The notes beneath the pieces were generated by a model. That model searched no databases. It was not told the origin of the DNA and saw only the letters and a list, made by a program, of their open reading frames with translations. Below, in pieces: positions 1-12,390 of a stretch of DNA of 64,000 nucleotides. The translations under genes were made by a program, and so were the position numbers. This stretch comes from Tenrec ecaudatus (lineage: Eukaryota; Chordata; Mammalia; Afrosoricida; Tenrecidae). The stretch lies in contig NC_134531.1 of NCBI RefSeq assembly GCF_050624435.1, positions 255,454,812 through 255,518,811 on the forward strand. Direction: 5' to 3'. Each line of letters begins with the position of its first letter. The stretch's first letter is position 1.

Positions 1-1879
1 TGCCCCTTCCCTTCCCCCAGCACTGGTGTTGTTACTCCTCCAATGAGCTCAGGGACAGTAGGGTTAAGGTACAGCCCACTTTTTTATGTGTGTGTTTACT
101 TGTAATTAAGGAAGCTTATGTGCCCCAAGACAATATAAATTGATATAAGAATACATTTTCTTTCTCTTCCAGACCTAGTTCCTGATACCATGGAGGTCAG
201 CACCCCAAACCTTTTGTCTGCCTTTTAATTTCTTCTCTCCAATTATACAAATGGCCCTTAGGATTCAACCAGATGTGGGCTGGATCCCACACTCTCCCCC
301 GAAAAAATGTGTTAGAATTATTATCACTATACCCGTAGGTGTTATCCTGTTTGGATCCAGAATTTAATTTGTTATGTTAATTAAGAAACATCAGTGTAAG
401 GTTTGTCCTAAAAGCAATCATATGTGAGTTATGAAAAGAACGACTGGGGCTATTGATAAGGAAGACATTGACATAACTAAGATCTGATTTGAGAATTTAG
501 CTTCCAGATCAGTGAGAAAATATAGTTTTGATCTTATAGCCACTCACCTGCAGTATTCATGTTACAGCAGTACCGGGTCATTATGACAGAATTCTTGCCA
601 AGCATCCATAAAAAGGAGAAATACAACCAATTGCTTTCATCGTAAATTCTTATAACTACATAGGTTTTGACCGACTGTAAGACATTAAGGAAGCTGAAAG
701 CTTCATCTTTCTCCCGTGGGGAAAACGAGCTCTTTCTGTCGATCTCTTCCTACCAGTCTCTTGTCTCTTCTCTCCTCTTCACTCTCTCTGTCGCTCTCTC
801 TCCGCTTCTTGCTGGCCGGGTCTTGTGTTTGATTTGTTGGGGATTTGTGCAGCTACCCCTCAGTAGTTTCTGCTGACACGGGAGCAATTATTCCCCCACC
901 TAATATTGGACTTAACAAACAGGCAAAGTCTCCACTGGCCTGTAATATTCCCGATTTCAGGCTTCCCAGCCCCACATTAAAGTTTCATATATCGTGAGTA
1001 GGTCCCCTTTTTGGTCATTTGGTGGGAGCAACAATGAAAATGGCTGGAAGAGACACACCAGCTAATTCATTTAACTGTCTCAAGGTTTGGAAAGGCTGAC
1101 ATATACAATGTAGTGAGGTATGATGGTAGGCAGCTGGCTCACAGGTTGCAGAGGCCACTGAATCTCAAGGTTCATTACAAGACAGACAATACAACAGACC
1201 ATTGATTCAAGTCCAAGACCCTGGGGAGTAAATGATGAGGAGCTAGATGCAGGACTCAGGTAGAGGGAAAGCTAAGAGACTTTTCCCTGAATGCCGATGT
1301 ATATTGGAATCAGACCCTACTCAAAGAAGGACTCTTTCAATTGCTCACAGCTGATAACATCATGCAGGTGATTACAGTATTTCAGCTCTCATAGTGATAA
1401 TGACCATAGCTACGAAACCACTGAAAATCATGATCCAATCAATCTGACACACAACCTTAACAATCCTAGTGCACCATTAGTAACTTGGCTCCTGTCCACA
1501 TCTCCTCAAACCATGCATAATCTTTAAGTAAAACAATAATAAAGCCTTAATTGCATCTAGCATGATTTACAATTCACATGCATAAAATAAAAAAGCAATA
1601 TATCATTTGCATCATATATTTTGCAAGTGAAGAAAACAAAAATATTTGATGCATGCATATAAGTTGGAAATACTCATAGAAAACATGGTTCCCTGTAACT
1701 TGTATCTAGAATGACCTTTTCCCACCATCCACTCCATATCCCCTTCGCCTTCAAGAAGCCTCTCAACTGGTTGTGTTTCTTTGCCAGGTAGGGCGATCCA
1801 AACGTGTTAACCATATTTATGATTTTATGTATCTGACAACAAAGAACTTATAATGACATGCTCAAGCTACACGAAAGAC
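1..1879. other. Unassigned, probably ERV-flanking sequence
   Basis: No gene is visible. The stretch adjoins the minus-strand ERV-L pol relic and would fall on its 3' side, so integrase, env-like or LTR remnants are possible, but I could not recognise them. A small SINE fragment sits at 672-722. Positions 723-900 are pyrimidine-rich and GC-richer than the surroundings, which could reflect LTR-derived sequence; that is a guess from composition only. Confidence 0.3.
672..722 (-). repeat. AfroSINE fragment (middle part)
   Basis: On the minus strand this reads as the central AfroSINE block: the CCCACGGGAGAAAGATGAAGC motif region, then the short segment ending in a degraded TTACAGTC. Neither the tRNA-like head nor the tail is recognisable, so it is a truncated copy. 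Confidence 0.5.
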
Positions 1880-3200
1880 TTAGAGACCTTTGATTAAGTG
1901 CTCAGTTTTGGTAAGGCCCCACAACAAGTCAAAAGATGTTTCTCAAAAGGAGTGTCGTTATCTGCACAGAATGGCAGGGTTTTGTTACAAAATTCTAAGA
2001 GTCTGTGCTGTGATTCACCAATAGGCATCTTCCAAAGGCTCCAAATTGTACGTTTACCTGCTACTGACAGTTTAAGCCCTATCCTGTTGGTTGCATCAGA
2101 CAGCTCAAATGGCAGAGAGGCTTTAACTGCAGCCTGGATATGTTGCAGAAGTTTCTAGGGCCACCCCAAAATGAGGGACACGGTGCCTCCCAATACAGAC
2201 AGATCCACTAGGTGTGGTATCTTATTTTTAGCATGGGAGGGGCCAGGTGCAATTACCCAGTCTTTAAATTTATTTGTAGGAAAACTTCAATGTGCTGCAC
2301 ATCACTAGAGCTCTAGATTTCTCATTAATGGAAGGCGCCTGCACTTTTATTGAGTTAATTTTCTGACATCTAGCTTACAAATGTCTTACCACTAAATCTA
2401 GAGTCATTAATACTTATTCTCCATTAAGTCCAATCACTATGATATAATCAGTGTATGAGCCAGTATGATGGCTTATGGAATGGGAACTTGATCTAGGTCG
2501 TTGTGTCTAATTATAACAGTACTGGAGAGTTGATTTGTATTTAGTAGCTAAAGGTTTCTTTCTGGTCTTGACAGCTGAAGGAAAGCTTCTGGTGATCTCT
2601 TAAAACTGGACTTGAGAAAACAAAAATAATTAATTAGCCAAATATATTGCTGCATTCCAGGTGCCAGACGATGTACTTAATTGCTCAAGCAATGAAGCCA
2701 CATCTTAATTGCTCAAGCAATGAAACCGCATAAGCCAAATAGTCAAGTTGAATAGATATGTGTTCGGAATTTTCCACCCCTGAATTCTCCACATTCTTGA
2801 TGGTGGCATTAATGTCTGCAATCCTCCTGGAATATGGTATTCAATTGGTTTATTATTTTCCTAGGTGGGGCCAATTCTAATACTTTCGACCTGGTGTTAC
2901 CTACAATACAGTCCTTAATTCCTCATATCTGGGAATTACTATGGAGGGTCTCCCTGTTGCTGATAATGTATATTCCAAATATTCATTGTAGAAATGAGGG
3001 AATCACTTAAGAATGGTTTCAGGGACCCATTTCACCACCTGCCATAAAGGTTTGAGCTCTGATCCATTAACACTTTGACCCTCCCAATGTCCCAACTCAT
3101 TGATGGGCCACAGTGATGCTTTGGATCTCCTGAAATTAACATCATCTTAGAGGTAGTGTACAGAGTTCTCTAAAATTACTATTTCCTTTCCCCCAGTGAA
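1880..3200 (-). pseudogene. ERV-L-type endogenous retrovirus pol relic
   Basis: Read on the minus strand, conceptual translation in several frames gives blocks in the order expected for an ERV-L pol. A protease-like stretch lies near 3.1-3.18 kb, the start of the reverse transcriptase near 2.83-2.74 kb, and the connection/RNase H region at about 2.10-1.90 kb, where the peptide GESQHRLLEFCNKTLP is readable at about 2022-1969. The YxDD polymerase site is degraded (near 2440-2455) and there are many stops and frameshifts. A 28-bp tandem duplication at 2676-2731 disrupts it further. This is an old, non-functional copy. The family is assigned by resemblance to mammalian ERV-L; no flanking LTR pair was identified. 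Confidence 0.6.
2676..2731. repeat. 28-bp tandem duplication
   Basis: Two adjacent 28-bp units (2676-2703 and 2704-2731) differ at two positions. Each contains the small inverted repeat ATTGCT-CA-AGCAAT. The duplication lies inside the ERV-L pol relic. Confidence 0.85.
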
Positions 3201-4740
3201 GTTATTTTGTAAAATAGCTCTCGACTCCTTTGGGGAAGGCTGAGTTTAAGGTAAACAGTATACAATTTTGCTGTGGAGTGGGGTCCTTCCTAAAGGCAAT
3301 CCATCATTCTTTCTTTAAAGGGTTCTGGCTCTGTAAACGGACTTAAATCTGGATATTGCTTGAAGAGCCATGCTTGTTGAGATTCAAATTATGCTGTTGT
3401 TCATGTGACCTAGATTATTCTTCTTTACAGATCAATTAAATTTTTACTAGCTTTCCCACATAGCTCGCACATAGCAATACCATTCCTAAGTAGTCAACAC
3501 CAAAGGTTCATAAGAGACATATTCTTCTTCTTTGTGTTTTCCCGCTGCTGTCCACTTCTGGTTTATTTCTGCTCTATTTACGGTTTCACTCTGCTGGCAA
3601 CTCCGCTCTATTCCCACGTTGTCCTTGTCACTTAGTGATGCTACCTGGCCTCTACAGCCCCTGGTCCCATGAGCCCCACTGTAGTTATGCAGCTCAACGC
3701 AACTAGGGACGTTCCCATTCTCAAATCCGACTTACATAAATTAGCAAGCCCTACAGTGATAGTCCATGCTGGGCCTCTCTTCACCATGTGTTCCTAACTT
3801 TGTAAGGAAAAAGTGTGTCTTCTCGGCATTCCTTCCATGGATGGGTCTGTGGATTTAACCTAATCAATCCACCCTAAATTGTCAACTGATCTAAGTATTT
3901 GTATACTTTCTTCTATAATATATCTGGATGGATCTGGTTCCTCAACTTGATTTATTGTAGGACATCACACATGCCAGGCTTCGGTGAAACAAGCAATTGA
4001 CTATTGATCTTTTCTAAAATTCTTGAGCTGAATCACAGGGGGGAAATCTTTACTTAGTGGGCCTTTATTATAGAACCCAGATTTATCCAACGTTACATTC
4101 CTTGCACCATTGTCGTACACCCTGAAGAGACATTTCTCCAGGTTTCGGTTTATGCATATGAGAAAAATCAAGCTGTTGCTTTGTAGCATAGCACACCGCA
4201 ACCTGTGTCGTATTTTGTACTTCACCTTCTGAGGTTTGATGCGACTTAAGTTTACTTATATCCTAGAAGCCATAACAAGAGGTGGGAGTGTTTCCTGGGA
4301 ACACCCAGACAATGTCCCAGATACCACCCACTGATGCCACCTCAGGAGTTTCTCAGACATTGACTCAACATCCACAACTGGGTTATTCTTTTCTCAAGAG
4401 GATAAAAAGACTGATTATTCTGTTGGCGGGAGTGATTAAATATCTCTCGATTTAAAAAAATTATCTACATATATATCCACATCTCAAGTTCCAGGATTCC
4501 ATTTCTTCCAGATTTCCTTATTTAATATCAGACATTGGGGGCATTAAGAATTCAATTGGTATTGTAATTAGTCACTCTTGTAATGAATCTCAGAATTTTT
4601 TTTTTTTTGTGGACGATATAGGCTCTGTTGGAACGAGAAGCAGCACTTTCAGGGAGCAAGTGGCACAAATAATTGTAATTCTCATTTTTGCAACATCATC
4701 AATAATTCATTACACTTTTCCCAGTGAAATGTCTTAATGA
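3201..4740 (-). pseudogene. Possible ERV-L gag/leader remnant
   Basis: This stretch lies on the gag side of the minus-strand ERV-L pol relic. A minus-strand open stretch at 4001-4225 (74 codons) is the longest, and short pieces at 3.2-3.7 kb read as possible gag-protease sequence. I cannot match it confidently to a named domain. The assignment is mainly positional, and other repeats may be mixed in. Confidence 0.25.
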
Positions 4741-4762
4741 AACATTAGTAAAAAGTGTCCAA

Positions 4763-4945
4763 GAAGCCTGGGGGACACAGGGAGCTATACATCGAGCTGT
4801 GAACCAAAATGCCTGCAGTCTGCATCCAATAGTTATTCTGAGGGAAAACATGAGGCTGTCCACTCCTGTAATTTTTGTTTTGTTTTTTTAAAGGCTCAGA
4901 AACCCAAAGAAAGAGTTTGGTTCTGTGCCACGGGGTCACATATGT
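4763..4945 (+). repeat. AfroSINE
   Basis: A diverged tRNA-derived SINE. From the 5' end, GCCTGGGGGACACAGGGAGC corresponds to the gene-like head, TCTGCATCCAATAG to the B-box region, then GAAAACATGAGGCTGTCCAC, and a tail AGGCTCAGAAACCCAAAG followed by GGGGTCAC. A T-rich interruption separates the middle from the tail. It abuts the antisense RTE fragment that starts at 4948. Confidence 0.65.
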
Positions 4946-4947
4946 TT

Positions 4948-5420
4948 TGGAACTGATTCTCTAGCAGTGTTCTGGCAAAGTGGCTATCAGTTAATTTTCA
5001 CTTTCTGCCAACATTGCTCTGGTGTTAGCAATGACATCCCCTTCCTCTTCTGAACCTCCCGGGCGAATCTCCAGCAGTGCTCTCTTAAAGTAGGACTACA
5101 AACTTTATCTTCAGCGAAATGTCAATGATATTGACAACATTGTTTGATAATTTCTGCTTTCTGTTGTAGCCTCTTTCTTTGGAACAGGCACAATTATGGA
5201 GATCTGCTAGGTAGCTGTCTCACAAATTTTGTTACATGGAAGCACCTCTCGTCCTGCCTAGATTTGTTGAAATATCTGAACAGGTGTTTGGCCAGCTCCT
5301 TGAGTCTTGCTCTCCAATGCCTTCAGTAAAACTTCGATTTCTTCCTTCAACACCATGGAAGTTTGATCACATGCTACTCCCAAAATGCTTGAACAGTGAC
5401 AAGTTCATTTTTGGAAAAGT
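4948..5420 (-). mobile_element. RTE/BovB-like LINE fragment, reverse-transcriptase N-terminal part
   Basis: On the minus strand the sequence follows the afrotherian RTE: the block leading to GCATTGGAGAGCAAGAC, then ATATTTCAACAAATCTAGGC, the 'gacagctacc' segment, the TTCCAAAGAAAG segment, then a diverged stretch ending near the GAGCAATGTTGGCAGAAAG motif. A 90-codon forward ORF at 5236-5508 is simply the antisense of this region. Stops and deletions make it non-coding. Confidence 0.7.
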
Positions 5421-5696
5421 GAGCCTTTCTTCCTGTTATATTCTTTTAATACTTTTTGCATCATTTAGTATTTCTCCCATAGAATTTTTCAACACTGCAA
5501 AATGCTGACATTTTAAAGATTTCTTCATCTTAATAAATGCCTAACATGTGCTTAACCTTAAATTATAGCACCTGTGTATAAAATCTAGATTGTTCCGTGT
5601 AACAAGGAGCCATTGCATTGGATGCTTATGACTTGCTTTTGATTTTAAAAATATTAGTTTCACAGTTTAGATTGAGAACATTATTTGGATAAAAAT

Positions 5697-5750
5697 AAAA
5701 ATAGGGTATAAAAGAAATCATACTCTTAAAAATAGGGTATAAAAGAAATT
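5697..5750. repeat. Short direct duplication (about 31-bp period)
   Basis: The segment AAAATAGGGTATAAAAGAAA occurs twice, beginning near 5697 and near 5728, in AT-rich DNA. Confidence 0.8.
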
Positions 5751-6045
5751 AAACTATAATGATGACCCAAACTAAGGTGATTATCAAGGAGATTAAGAAA
5801 AATTAATAGAACCCTAAGACCAGGAGAATTAGTTGGTGCCACAGCTGACTGCCCTGAAAGGGATCACACTATGATGTCTTGGATGGACTGGAGAAAAATG
5901 TAGACTAAAGCTCAAAATTATAAACAATAAAAGGGTTACTGGTCTGTTGGTGACAGGTGGAACACTGACTTCACCATGGGTTGGCTGACAGTTGAGCCAC
6001 AAGGATGAGTTCCAACCAGGTTTGAAGTGTATCTAAGTCAAGAGT

Positions 6046-6222
6046 CTGCTGGTGTAGTGGCTACACAGTGGACTGTGATCTGCACCGGTGACAGTTTAAA
6101 GCCACCAGCAGCTCTGGTGGAGAAAGACTGGGCTTTCTACTCCTGTAAAGAGTTACAGTCTCAGAAACTCACAGGGGATCACTCGGGGTCCGCGTTGACT
6201 CGATAGCAGAGAATTTTGCTTT
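6046..6222 (+). repeat. AfroSINE
   Basis: A well-preserved tRNA-derived SINE. The head GGTGTAGTGGCTACACAGTG (A-box region) is followed by AGTTTAAAGCCACCAGCAGC (B-box region), then TGGAGAAAGACTGGGCTTTC, TACTCCTGTAAAGAGTTACA, and the tail TTGACTCGATAGCAGAG. No clear target duplication was seen. Confidence 0.85.
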
Positions 6223-6729
6223 TGTTTTTAGATAGCTATATGGTGGAGTTTATAGTTTCTTTTTCTAATTAAGATAATTAAAATATGAACTTTAGACAGG
6301 TGCCTAAAGTTTTCAGACCCCAAACTTAGAGTGTTACGCAGTCCCACCCTTTCACAAATATAACTTTTCCGAACATTTCCTAATACTGGTATTTGCATTT
6401 ATGATACAGACTTTTGGAGAAAAACAAGATTCTGGAAGACGGAAATTGCTAGAGATCCATATTACCAATTTAATTTATTATTGCCATAAATATGTATTGC
6501 TTTATGAAATTACTGTTATCATGTACCTAGGATTAACCATATCACTATGAATGAAAATATGAAGATTAGCAATAAAATATGTCATGACCATGAAATCCCC
6601 AAAATAAGGTGAGCAGAATATGTAGCATTATTTCTTTATTTATACAAAACACACAAAGTGAGAAACAAAATCATTTGTTAACTTTACTATCAAGAAGTAA
6701 ACCTCATAAATATTGGGTGGGTGGAATTC

Positions 6730-6790
6730 ATATATATATATATGAGCATATATACAAACACATACATACATGTAATATACATATACGTGT
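6730..6790. repeat. AT/CA-rich microsatellite
   Basis: A (TA)n run at 6730-6743 passes into imperfect ATACA/CATA repeats. Confidence 0.8.
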
Positions 6791-6924
6791 GAACAAATAC
6801 AAGTTTCCTGAATATTTTCTAAGATTTCTGTCTATGACATGAACTTTTGAGGTAAGACAACATTGGGCCTGGAAGAATTATAGAAAGAATGTTACTTACA
6901 AGTGTGAAGAGATACACTTCCTAT

Positions 6925-7180
6925 GATGAATTTGAACATGTTTACGGGGGTGGGGGATCAATCCCTGGAGAAAGATGTTATGTTTGGTAAAGGATCAATG
7001 TCAGCACTTTTAAAGAGGTAGAGCCTCCGTAAGATGGAGTCACCCAGTGACTGCAACAATGGCCTCAAACATAGGAACAATTACAAGGACTGCACAGCAT
7101 CAAACAATGTTTCGTTCTATTGTCATGAAGGATTGGAACAGATCCATTGACACCTTGCAGCAACAACAAAAAACACGAGT
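6925..7180 (+). mobile_element. RTE/BovB-like LINE 3' end
   Basis: The sequence follows the RTE 3' terminus in order: ATCAATCCCTGGAGAAAGAT, TGTTTGGTAAAGGATCAATG, AAGATGGAGTCACCCAGTGA, CTGCAACAATGGCCTCAAAC, GTTTCGTTCTATTGTCATGA, then GATCCATTGACACC and a (CAA)n tail. It is a 5'-truncated copy with a preserved terminal simple repeat. Confidence 0.8.
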
Positions 7181-7383
7181 TATATGAGTTTACTACTATC
7201 TGGAAGCAGAAACCATTCATTATTTATCTATATTCATATAATAGTAAATATTAGAGCTGAGATTATATAGAAAAATCAAAGCCCACAAATTGAACTCTGA
7301 ACAGCAATAAAAATATGCCTGCATTATCATGAAGTATCTTCTCCCTCTAAGTTTTAAATAATCCATATAATTTAATACTCCCT

Positions 7384-7575
7384 GGCAAAGGGGCACATGT
7401 GTGGTGCAAGTGGATAAGTGTTCATGTATTAGCCAAAATTACACACATATGCTCCATGGTAAGACCGGTTGACAGCTTCCCAAAGTCACGCCCTCTAAAC
7501 CCATTCATGGAGCAATTCTACTGAGCACACAAAGGTTGCTGTGAGTCAAGATCGACTGGTAGACAACCAACAACA
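7384..7575 (+). repeat. AfroSINE, diverged
   Basis: A degraded SINE ending in TTGCTGTGAGTCAAGATCGA followed by CTGGTAGACAACCAACAACA. This is the tail shared between AfroSINEs and the RTE 3' end. The head (AGTGGATAAGTGTTC) and B-box region (ACCGGTTGACAGCTTCCCAA) are weak but in order. Confidence 0.65.
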
Positions 7576-7831
7576 GCTTCACGACAGTGAATCTGCTCAC
7601 AAGAATCTTGTATTCAATTAATGAACCATCTTAAATAATAGTAAACATTATTGTTGGAATTCATAAGAATTACTATATAATTTTTGCAAGTTAAAAAACC
7701 ATTGATAGAAAAATTTTGCTTAGGAGATATTTTAAGATAGGTTGTTCAATCATTAAGTAAATGTCACATACTTTGAATAACTTGAGCAGCTGTGTAGTCA
7801 ATTTATTTTAAAATATTTTCACAAAACAGGG

Positions 7832-8326
7832 TGACCAATCCCGTAGGTCATCAACAACGTGGGTACCTGAAAGAGGGACTGGGAATGAAGATGGGCAAGA
7901 GACGCGGAAAATGGAGACAAGACAGGAATCTGATCAAGTCTCACTTATTGAGTTGAGAGCATAGGCTTAAATAGCCAGCGAAGGGAGGGCACCATTACGC
8001 CATATGGAAATAAGGTATAGCTGAGGTAGCCAATAGTCACGCACCTGCCAAATGGTGGGCGATTGTGCTCAAACCGGCCCGCATGCTAATGAGGCATACG
8101 GGATGCCTGGTGGAAGTGCCGCCAGGTGTGTGTGTTGACCAATGAGAGTAGCAGCTGCTGGCAATTGAGCACCAATCCTAGCAAAGTTCAAGTAACTAAT
8201 GACCACAGGGGAAACAAGGGCAGGAAGACCACTAGGCACAATTTGTATGACAGAAAACCGAGAGTAAATACATGAAAGTTATATATGGCTTTTGATGCAG
8301 GGCTGGGGGACATGCAGTTCCCTACA
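7832..8326 (-). mobile_element. Solo LTR of a class II (ERVK-like) endogenous retrovirus
   Basis: A 495-bp element bounded on the plus strand by TGACCAATCC and TTCCCTACA, so it starts TG and ends CA on either strand. It is flanked by a perfect 6-bp target duplication ACAGGG (7826-7831 and 8327-8332). In minus orientation it contains a TATA-like TATTTAAG (about 7976-7965), an AATAAG polyadenylation-like signal shortly after, and the CCGCGTCTCTTGCCCATCTT stretch typical of the R/U5 part of betaretrovirus-like LTRs. A 6-bp duplication is usual for that class. No internal retroviral sequence adjoins it, so it is a solo LTR left by recombination. The clean ends suggest a comparatively young insertion. 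Confidence 0.8.
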
Positions 8327-8339
8327 ACAGGGCATTTAA

Positions 8340-11300
8340 AATAAAACCATGCATTAAACAATTGTTCAACTCTTCTTTAAATAACATGTAATGAAGATGG
8401 TATGTACAATACAAAGTATATGTTATTTATGGTATATTTGCATAAAATAATCTTCCATTTTTATTATGATTAAAGGTTTAAAAATACATGTCTTTCAGCA
8501 TTATTTAAAAGAGGGTTGGTAAAGTCAAAATAGAGAAGTTAAAGTTATTATTATTCTGACAATGCATACATTTGCTTGTTTTCAGGGCATGATCATTAAT
8601 TATAACCTCAGACTACAGTTCTGTGCTACATCTCTTAATTCTATCTTACGTATCAGCATGTCCCAATATAAAAAATACTTTTAATGCAAAGACAAAAATG
8701 AATATATTTAATATCAGACTGGTCCGGAAAAAAGTTCTTATTTCAGCAATATTAATGGACATTAATAATGAGATTAATTTCAGAGAAAAAAGGAGTTTTC
8801 AATTCCCACTATCTCACATTCTCAGAAATGAAATTTACAGTCACAGATCCTCAAATGAATCAGTAACACATTTCAGAAGAAAGCATACTGGTTTCTTGAC
8901 TCTCAGATGAGCATTTCTTAAGCTACATTTTGCTCATTTCATAGGTAGCTATATTGAAAGGGATTTTTTTAAAATTATAGGGTCTTATATCCTATTTTTG
9001 CCATATGTACCATGATTTTTAAGGCATTCCAATGGCCATTGGTGCTATTAAAAATGATACAAAAAAACACAGCTATGAATTAAATCTGTATTTGTTTTGA
9101 GAGAAATTTTGGAGTTTTGTTTCCTTGAAAACTGTAATGTCATGATATCTGTATTAATTCCCAATAAAATATTTTAAGTACAAATATTTTTTCTCAAATG
9201 ATAAACTTAAATTTTATAGGGAAAATCACCATTACCTCTATTTTCATTTTCATATCCATTGCCCTGGAGATATACCATCTAATTAGTAAATGATTGTCAC
9301 CTAATTAACTAAACTCTAATGTTGATCTGTCTGCTCACAGCATTCTCCTTGTGTCAGACAAGCCCTAAGGATATGAAACCTTGCCATTGTAGTTTCTGAA
9401 TGTGAAGGGTTATAGTCCACAAAATCCCACAGCCTTCTCTTGATCTGTCATTCAAACCTTTCCTTGCCTATAACTAGAGAGAGTGCTATTTCTGGTGTAA
9501 GTATATTTATCCGTCTTCACCTGTCTGACCCAGACCAGTCCCTCATCCTACAGAGTGGATCCCCAGTCACAGCGTGCACAGACGATTTCTATGTAGAAGT
9601 AGAAAGAGATTTTAGTTTGTAACCACTCCATTCTCACCGCATTGCTTTTTAAAGATAAAGGATGAAAGGATAAATAGTGGGGGATACTGCTTTCCAACTT
9701 GCATGTTTTGGTTATTTTATAATTGTAGTCCTAGTGGTGTGGGGGAATTACCATAAGGGTAGAATTTTTTGTTGACTTGCATATTTGTAAAAGCATAACA
9801 ACGAGACCATCTCCTTGTTAATCATGCTCCTCATTTTCTGAATTTATTTCTCAATAGTTGAATGATGACAGAATCTTTTAGAACCCCTCATCAACAATCT
9901 AATTCCTAATGATTTTTCTGGCTGTGAAAATTCATGTCCTAAAGGCAAACGATTGAATCTTCAGTTGTGTGTCGTAAAAGGCTATCACCTGAATGTGGTC
10001 TTGAGACTGGAAATGCTGATATCATTACATATAAAAGGATGCATTTTAATATCAGCTAGCATTTCTTCCTTACTCTTACCATGTGCTTAGCTGAATGAGC
10101 ACCTTATCTCTCTTCTCAGCACTTACCTGGAATCATCTAAGCAGGAGACCTACGGGAATAATTGTTTCCTAAATAGCGAGTTTCTCCTGCAGAATACTGT
10201 ATTTCCCTAAGCGACTCTTAATGTGAAAGATATTTTCTTAACAATTGATTGAAATTATATTGTATAATGCAAATCACTGTGCTATTAGGGGACAATAACA
10301 CTGCATGTTACAGTATCCTTAGGAGAGAATGTGCACCACAAACCCCACACACACACAAAAGTTGTTTGACACCTTTTCACATTGTGCTTTGCCAAGGACT
10401 TAGCAACGCAAGTAATTGTCATCAACCTTAGGACACACATCCTCTTAGACTGCAGGAGAGCTGTGTTCTTACTGCAAAGTGCTCAACACCTAAGAGGCAC
10501 TTAGTAAAATCTTTCTCTTGATTAGCTGATTTGCCTTTAGGAGTGCCATTCTTCTATTTCTTAGTGAATCTGAGGACGACTCTCCGAGGAAATTAAGGAA
10601 AATTGTTTTTGACATCTGTGACATTGAGGAAGCATTTGATTCAAATGAAGACAAAAAAGAGCGTGGTCCAATTAAGAATTTCCAGAAAAATCTACTTAAA
10701 AAAACCCTCAAATTTGTGTTATCACAAAAACGTTTCCATGATTATCAATTCAGCTTGGTAAGACACAGAGAGCTGAAGACAATTAAGAAAGAGACACTAA
10801 TGTCATCATAACACGCTTTCTGTTCTAATCCGAATTAGTTATAGGATATGTGTTATGGCTATTCACTATCAAGAAGCATTTAGTTACCTTTTTGTTTGTC
10901 AAGGCTCTATTTTTAATGTATGATTGTTAGTAATATGTTTCCAGATTTACAGACTAGAGGGTGTATTGACAAATCCATTATTCATTGCTGTTTGAATTCA
11001 TTCAGTTTCACAGTGATCCAATAGTTACAACGAATTTCTTTCAACATACATATTGGCACTTCAGTGAAATTCCTTGATTTAAAAGTTTATGTTTATATTT
11101 CCTTGGAGAAGAACTGTGTCAATGCTCATATTTCCACCATAAAAATCTTAACTTAAAAACCCACAACTTATTGTTCATCTATTCTGCTTTTCATTCTGTT
11201 ATCATGCTAATGGTTTCATATAAAATAGTAGATTCTGTAATTATCTTTCCCATAGATGGCTGACCAGACAGTAAATATTATTGATATGAAGTTTCATCTT

Positions 11301-11540
11301 AGGGATATACAAAATTACATTTCATACTTCGATATTCCTCTGAATTTTCTTTGATATTTATTAACTTTTGACATATTTTGTTATTACCATCTTTAATAGA
11401 TAGTAAAAATTTCAAAGTCTGAGTAACCAGGGTGTCCTCCATTTGTTTTAAGAGATAATGGCATTACTTGAGACAATATGGGGCGTATTATGCATTTTGC
11501 TGATTATTTTCAAATAGAATATTCTTGAAGTTATGTAACC
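8340..11540. other. AT-rich DNA, no gene seen
   Basis: No exon-like or RNA-gene structure is evident. A short segment at about 9115-9175 resembles the tail of the L1-like 3'-end repeat described at 24-25 kb (CATGATATCTGTATTAATTC then CCAATAAAAT). Positions 10,430-10,520 weakly resemble an L2 3' end. Open stretches such as 8623-8910 show no codon bias or homology I can name. Confidence 0.5.
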
Positions 11541-11547
11541 TTGTGGC

Positions 11548-11755
11548 AAGAGCTCTGGCGGGGCAGTGGGTTCTGCATCGGGGCTGCTAATCATAAGGGC
11601 AGGCGTTTGAAATCACCAGCCGCTCCTGCAGAACAAGACGAAGCTTTCTACTCCCGTAGAGATTGACAGTCTCAGAAACCTCAGCGTTCTTCTCTATCCT
11701 GCGGGGTTGCTATGAGTCAGAACTGATTCAATGGCAGGGAATTTAGGTTGTCTAT
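11548..11755 (+). repeat. AfroSINE
   Basis: A good copy, beginning with a degraded head (GCTCTGGCGGGGCAGTGGGT), then GGGCTGCTAATCATAAGGGC, a B-box region, GAAGCTTTCTACTCCCGTAG, CAGTCTCAGAAACC, and the tail TTGCTATGAGTCAGAACTGA followed by TTCAATGGCAGGG. Confidence 0.85.
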
Positions 11756-12317
11756 TTGGGTACTCATAAACATCTAGACAGAATAAAATGAATGAATGTT
11801 ACTGTTACATCGAAGGTATTTTAAGGATAAAAGTGGTATTTTATTTACTTGTGAGTGCCTAGCAGGAAAGAATACAGCTTTGTTGCATTGCTGGTAATTT
11901 TACCAATCATTGCTTTAGAAACATCAATGGAAGCATTAAAATGGAAAGATGAAAAACAGTACCTACTGATTGCTGCAAAAATCATTTTTGCTTTGATTCC
12001 TCAAGCCCCGAGGATACTCAGTTGTCCCATTATATGTACTGATAACATACTGAGAAAAACTTAGAATGTGGTCTATAATAATAATTGTTTCATATAAGAT
12101 TTATTGAGCATGTTTCTATTCTGTGAGAACATGCCAGTGAACAAAATAACGAGTCAAACACATTGCTGTATTTTAAAGGCCTTTACGACTTCTCCTGAAG
12201 CAAACGTTCTTTGTTATGACTACTTAGTATACATAAAAGTGTTGCATAGAAATGGAATTGTAAGTAGTATGATATTCCCAGCAACTCCATTTCCTGCCAT
12301 CTATTTCTGTAAACAGC

Positions 12318-12390
12318 TACTGCTTTGAAAACCATATGCAGGGTCCCCGTGAGTCAGAAGAGACTTGATCCCAGTGTGTTAGGGTTTCTT
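12318..12390 (+). repeat. AfroSINE 3' fragment
   Basis: Only the tail is recognisable: GCAGGGTCCCCGTGAGTCAG followed by AAGAGACTTGATCCCAGTG. The 5' part is missing. Confidence 0.5.

Noticed and set aside
4001..4225. A 74-codon minus-strand ORF as a host gene
   Set aside because: It lies on the gag side of the ERV-L relic in the same orientation, with no start context or splice pattern to support a host gene; at most a retroviral remnant.
5236..5508. A 90-codon forward ORF that might be an exon
   Set aside because: It is the antisense of an RTE reverse-transcriptase fragment.
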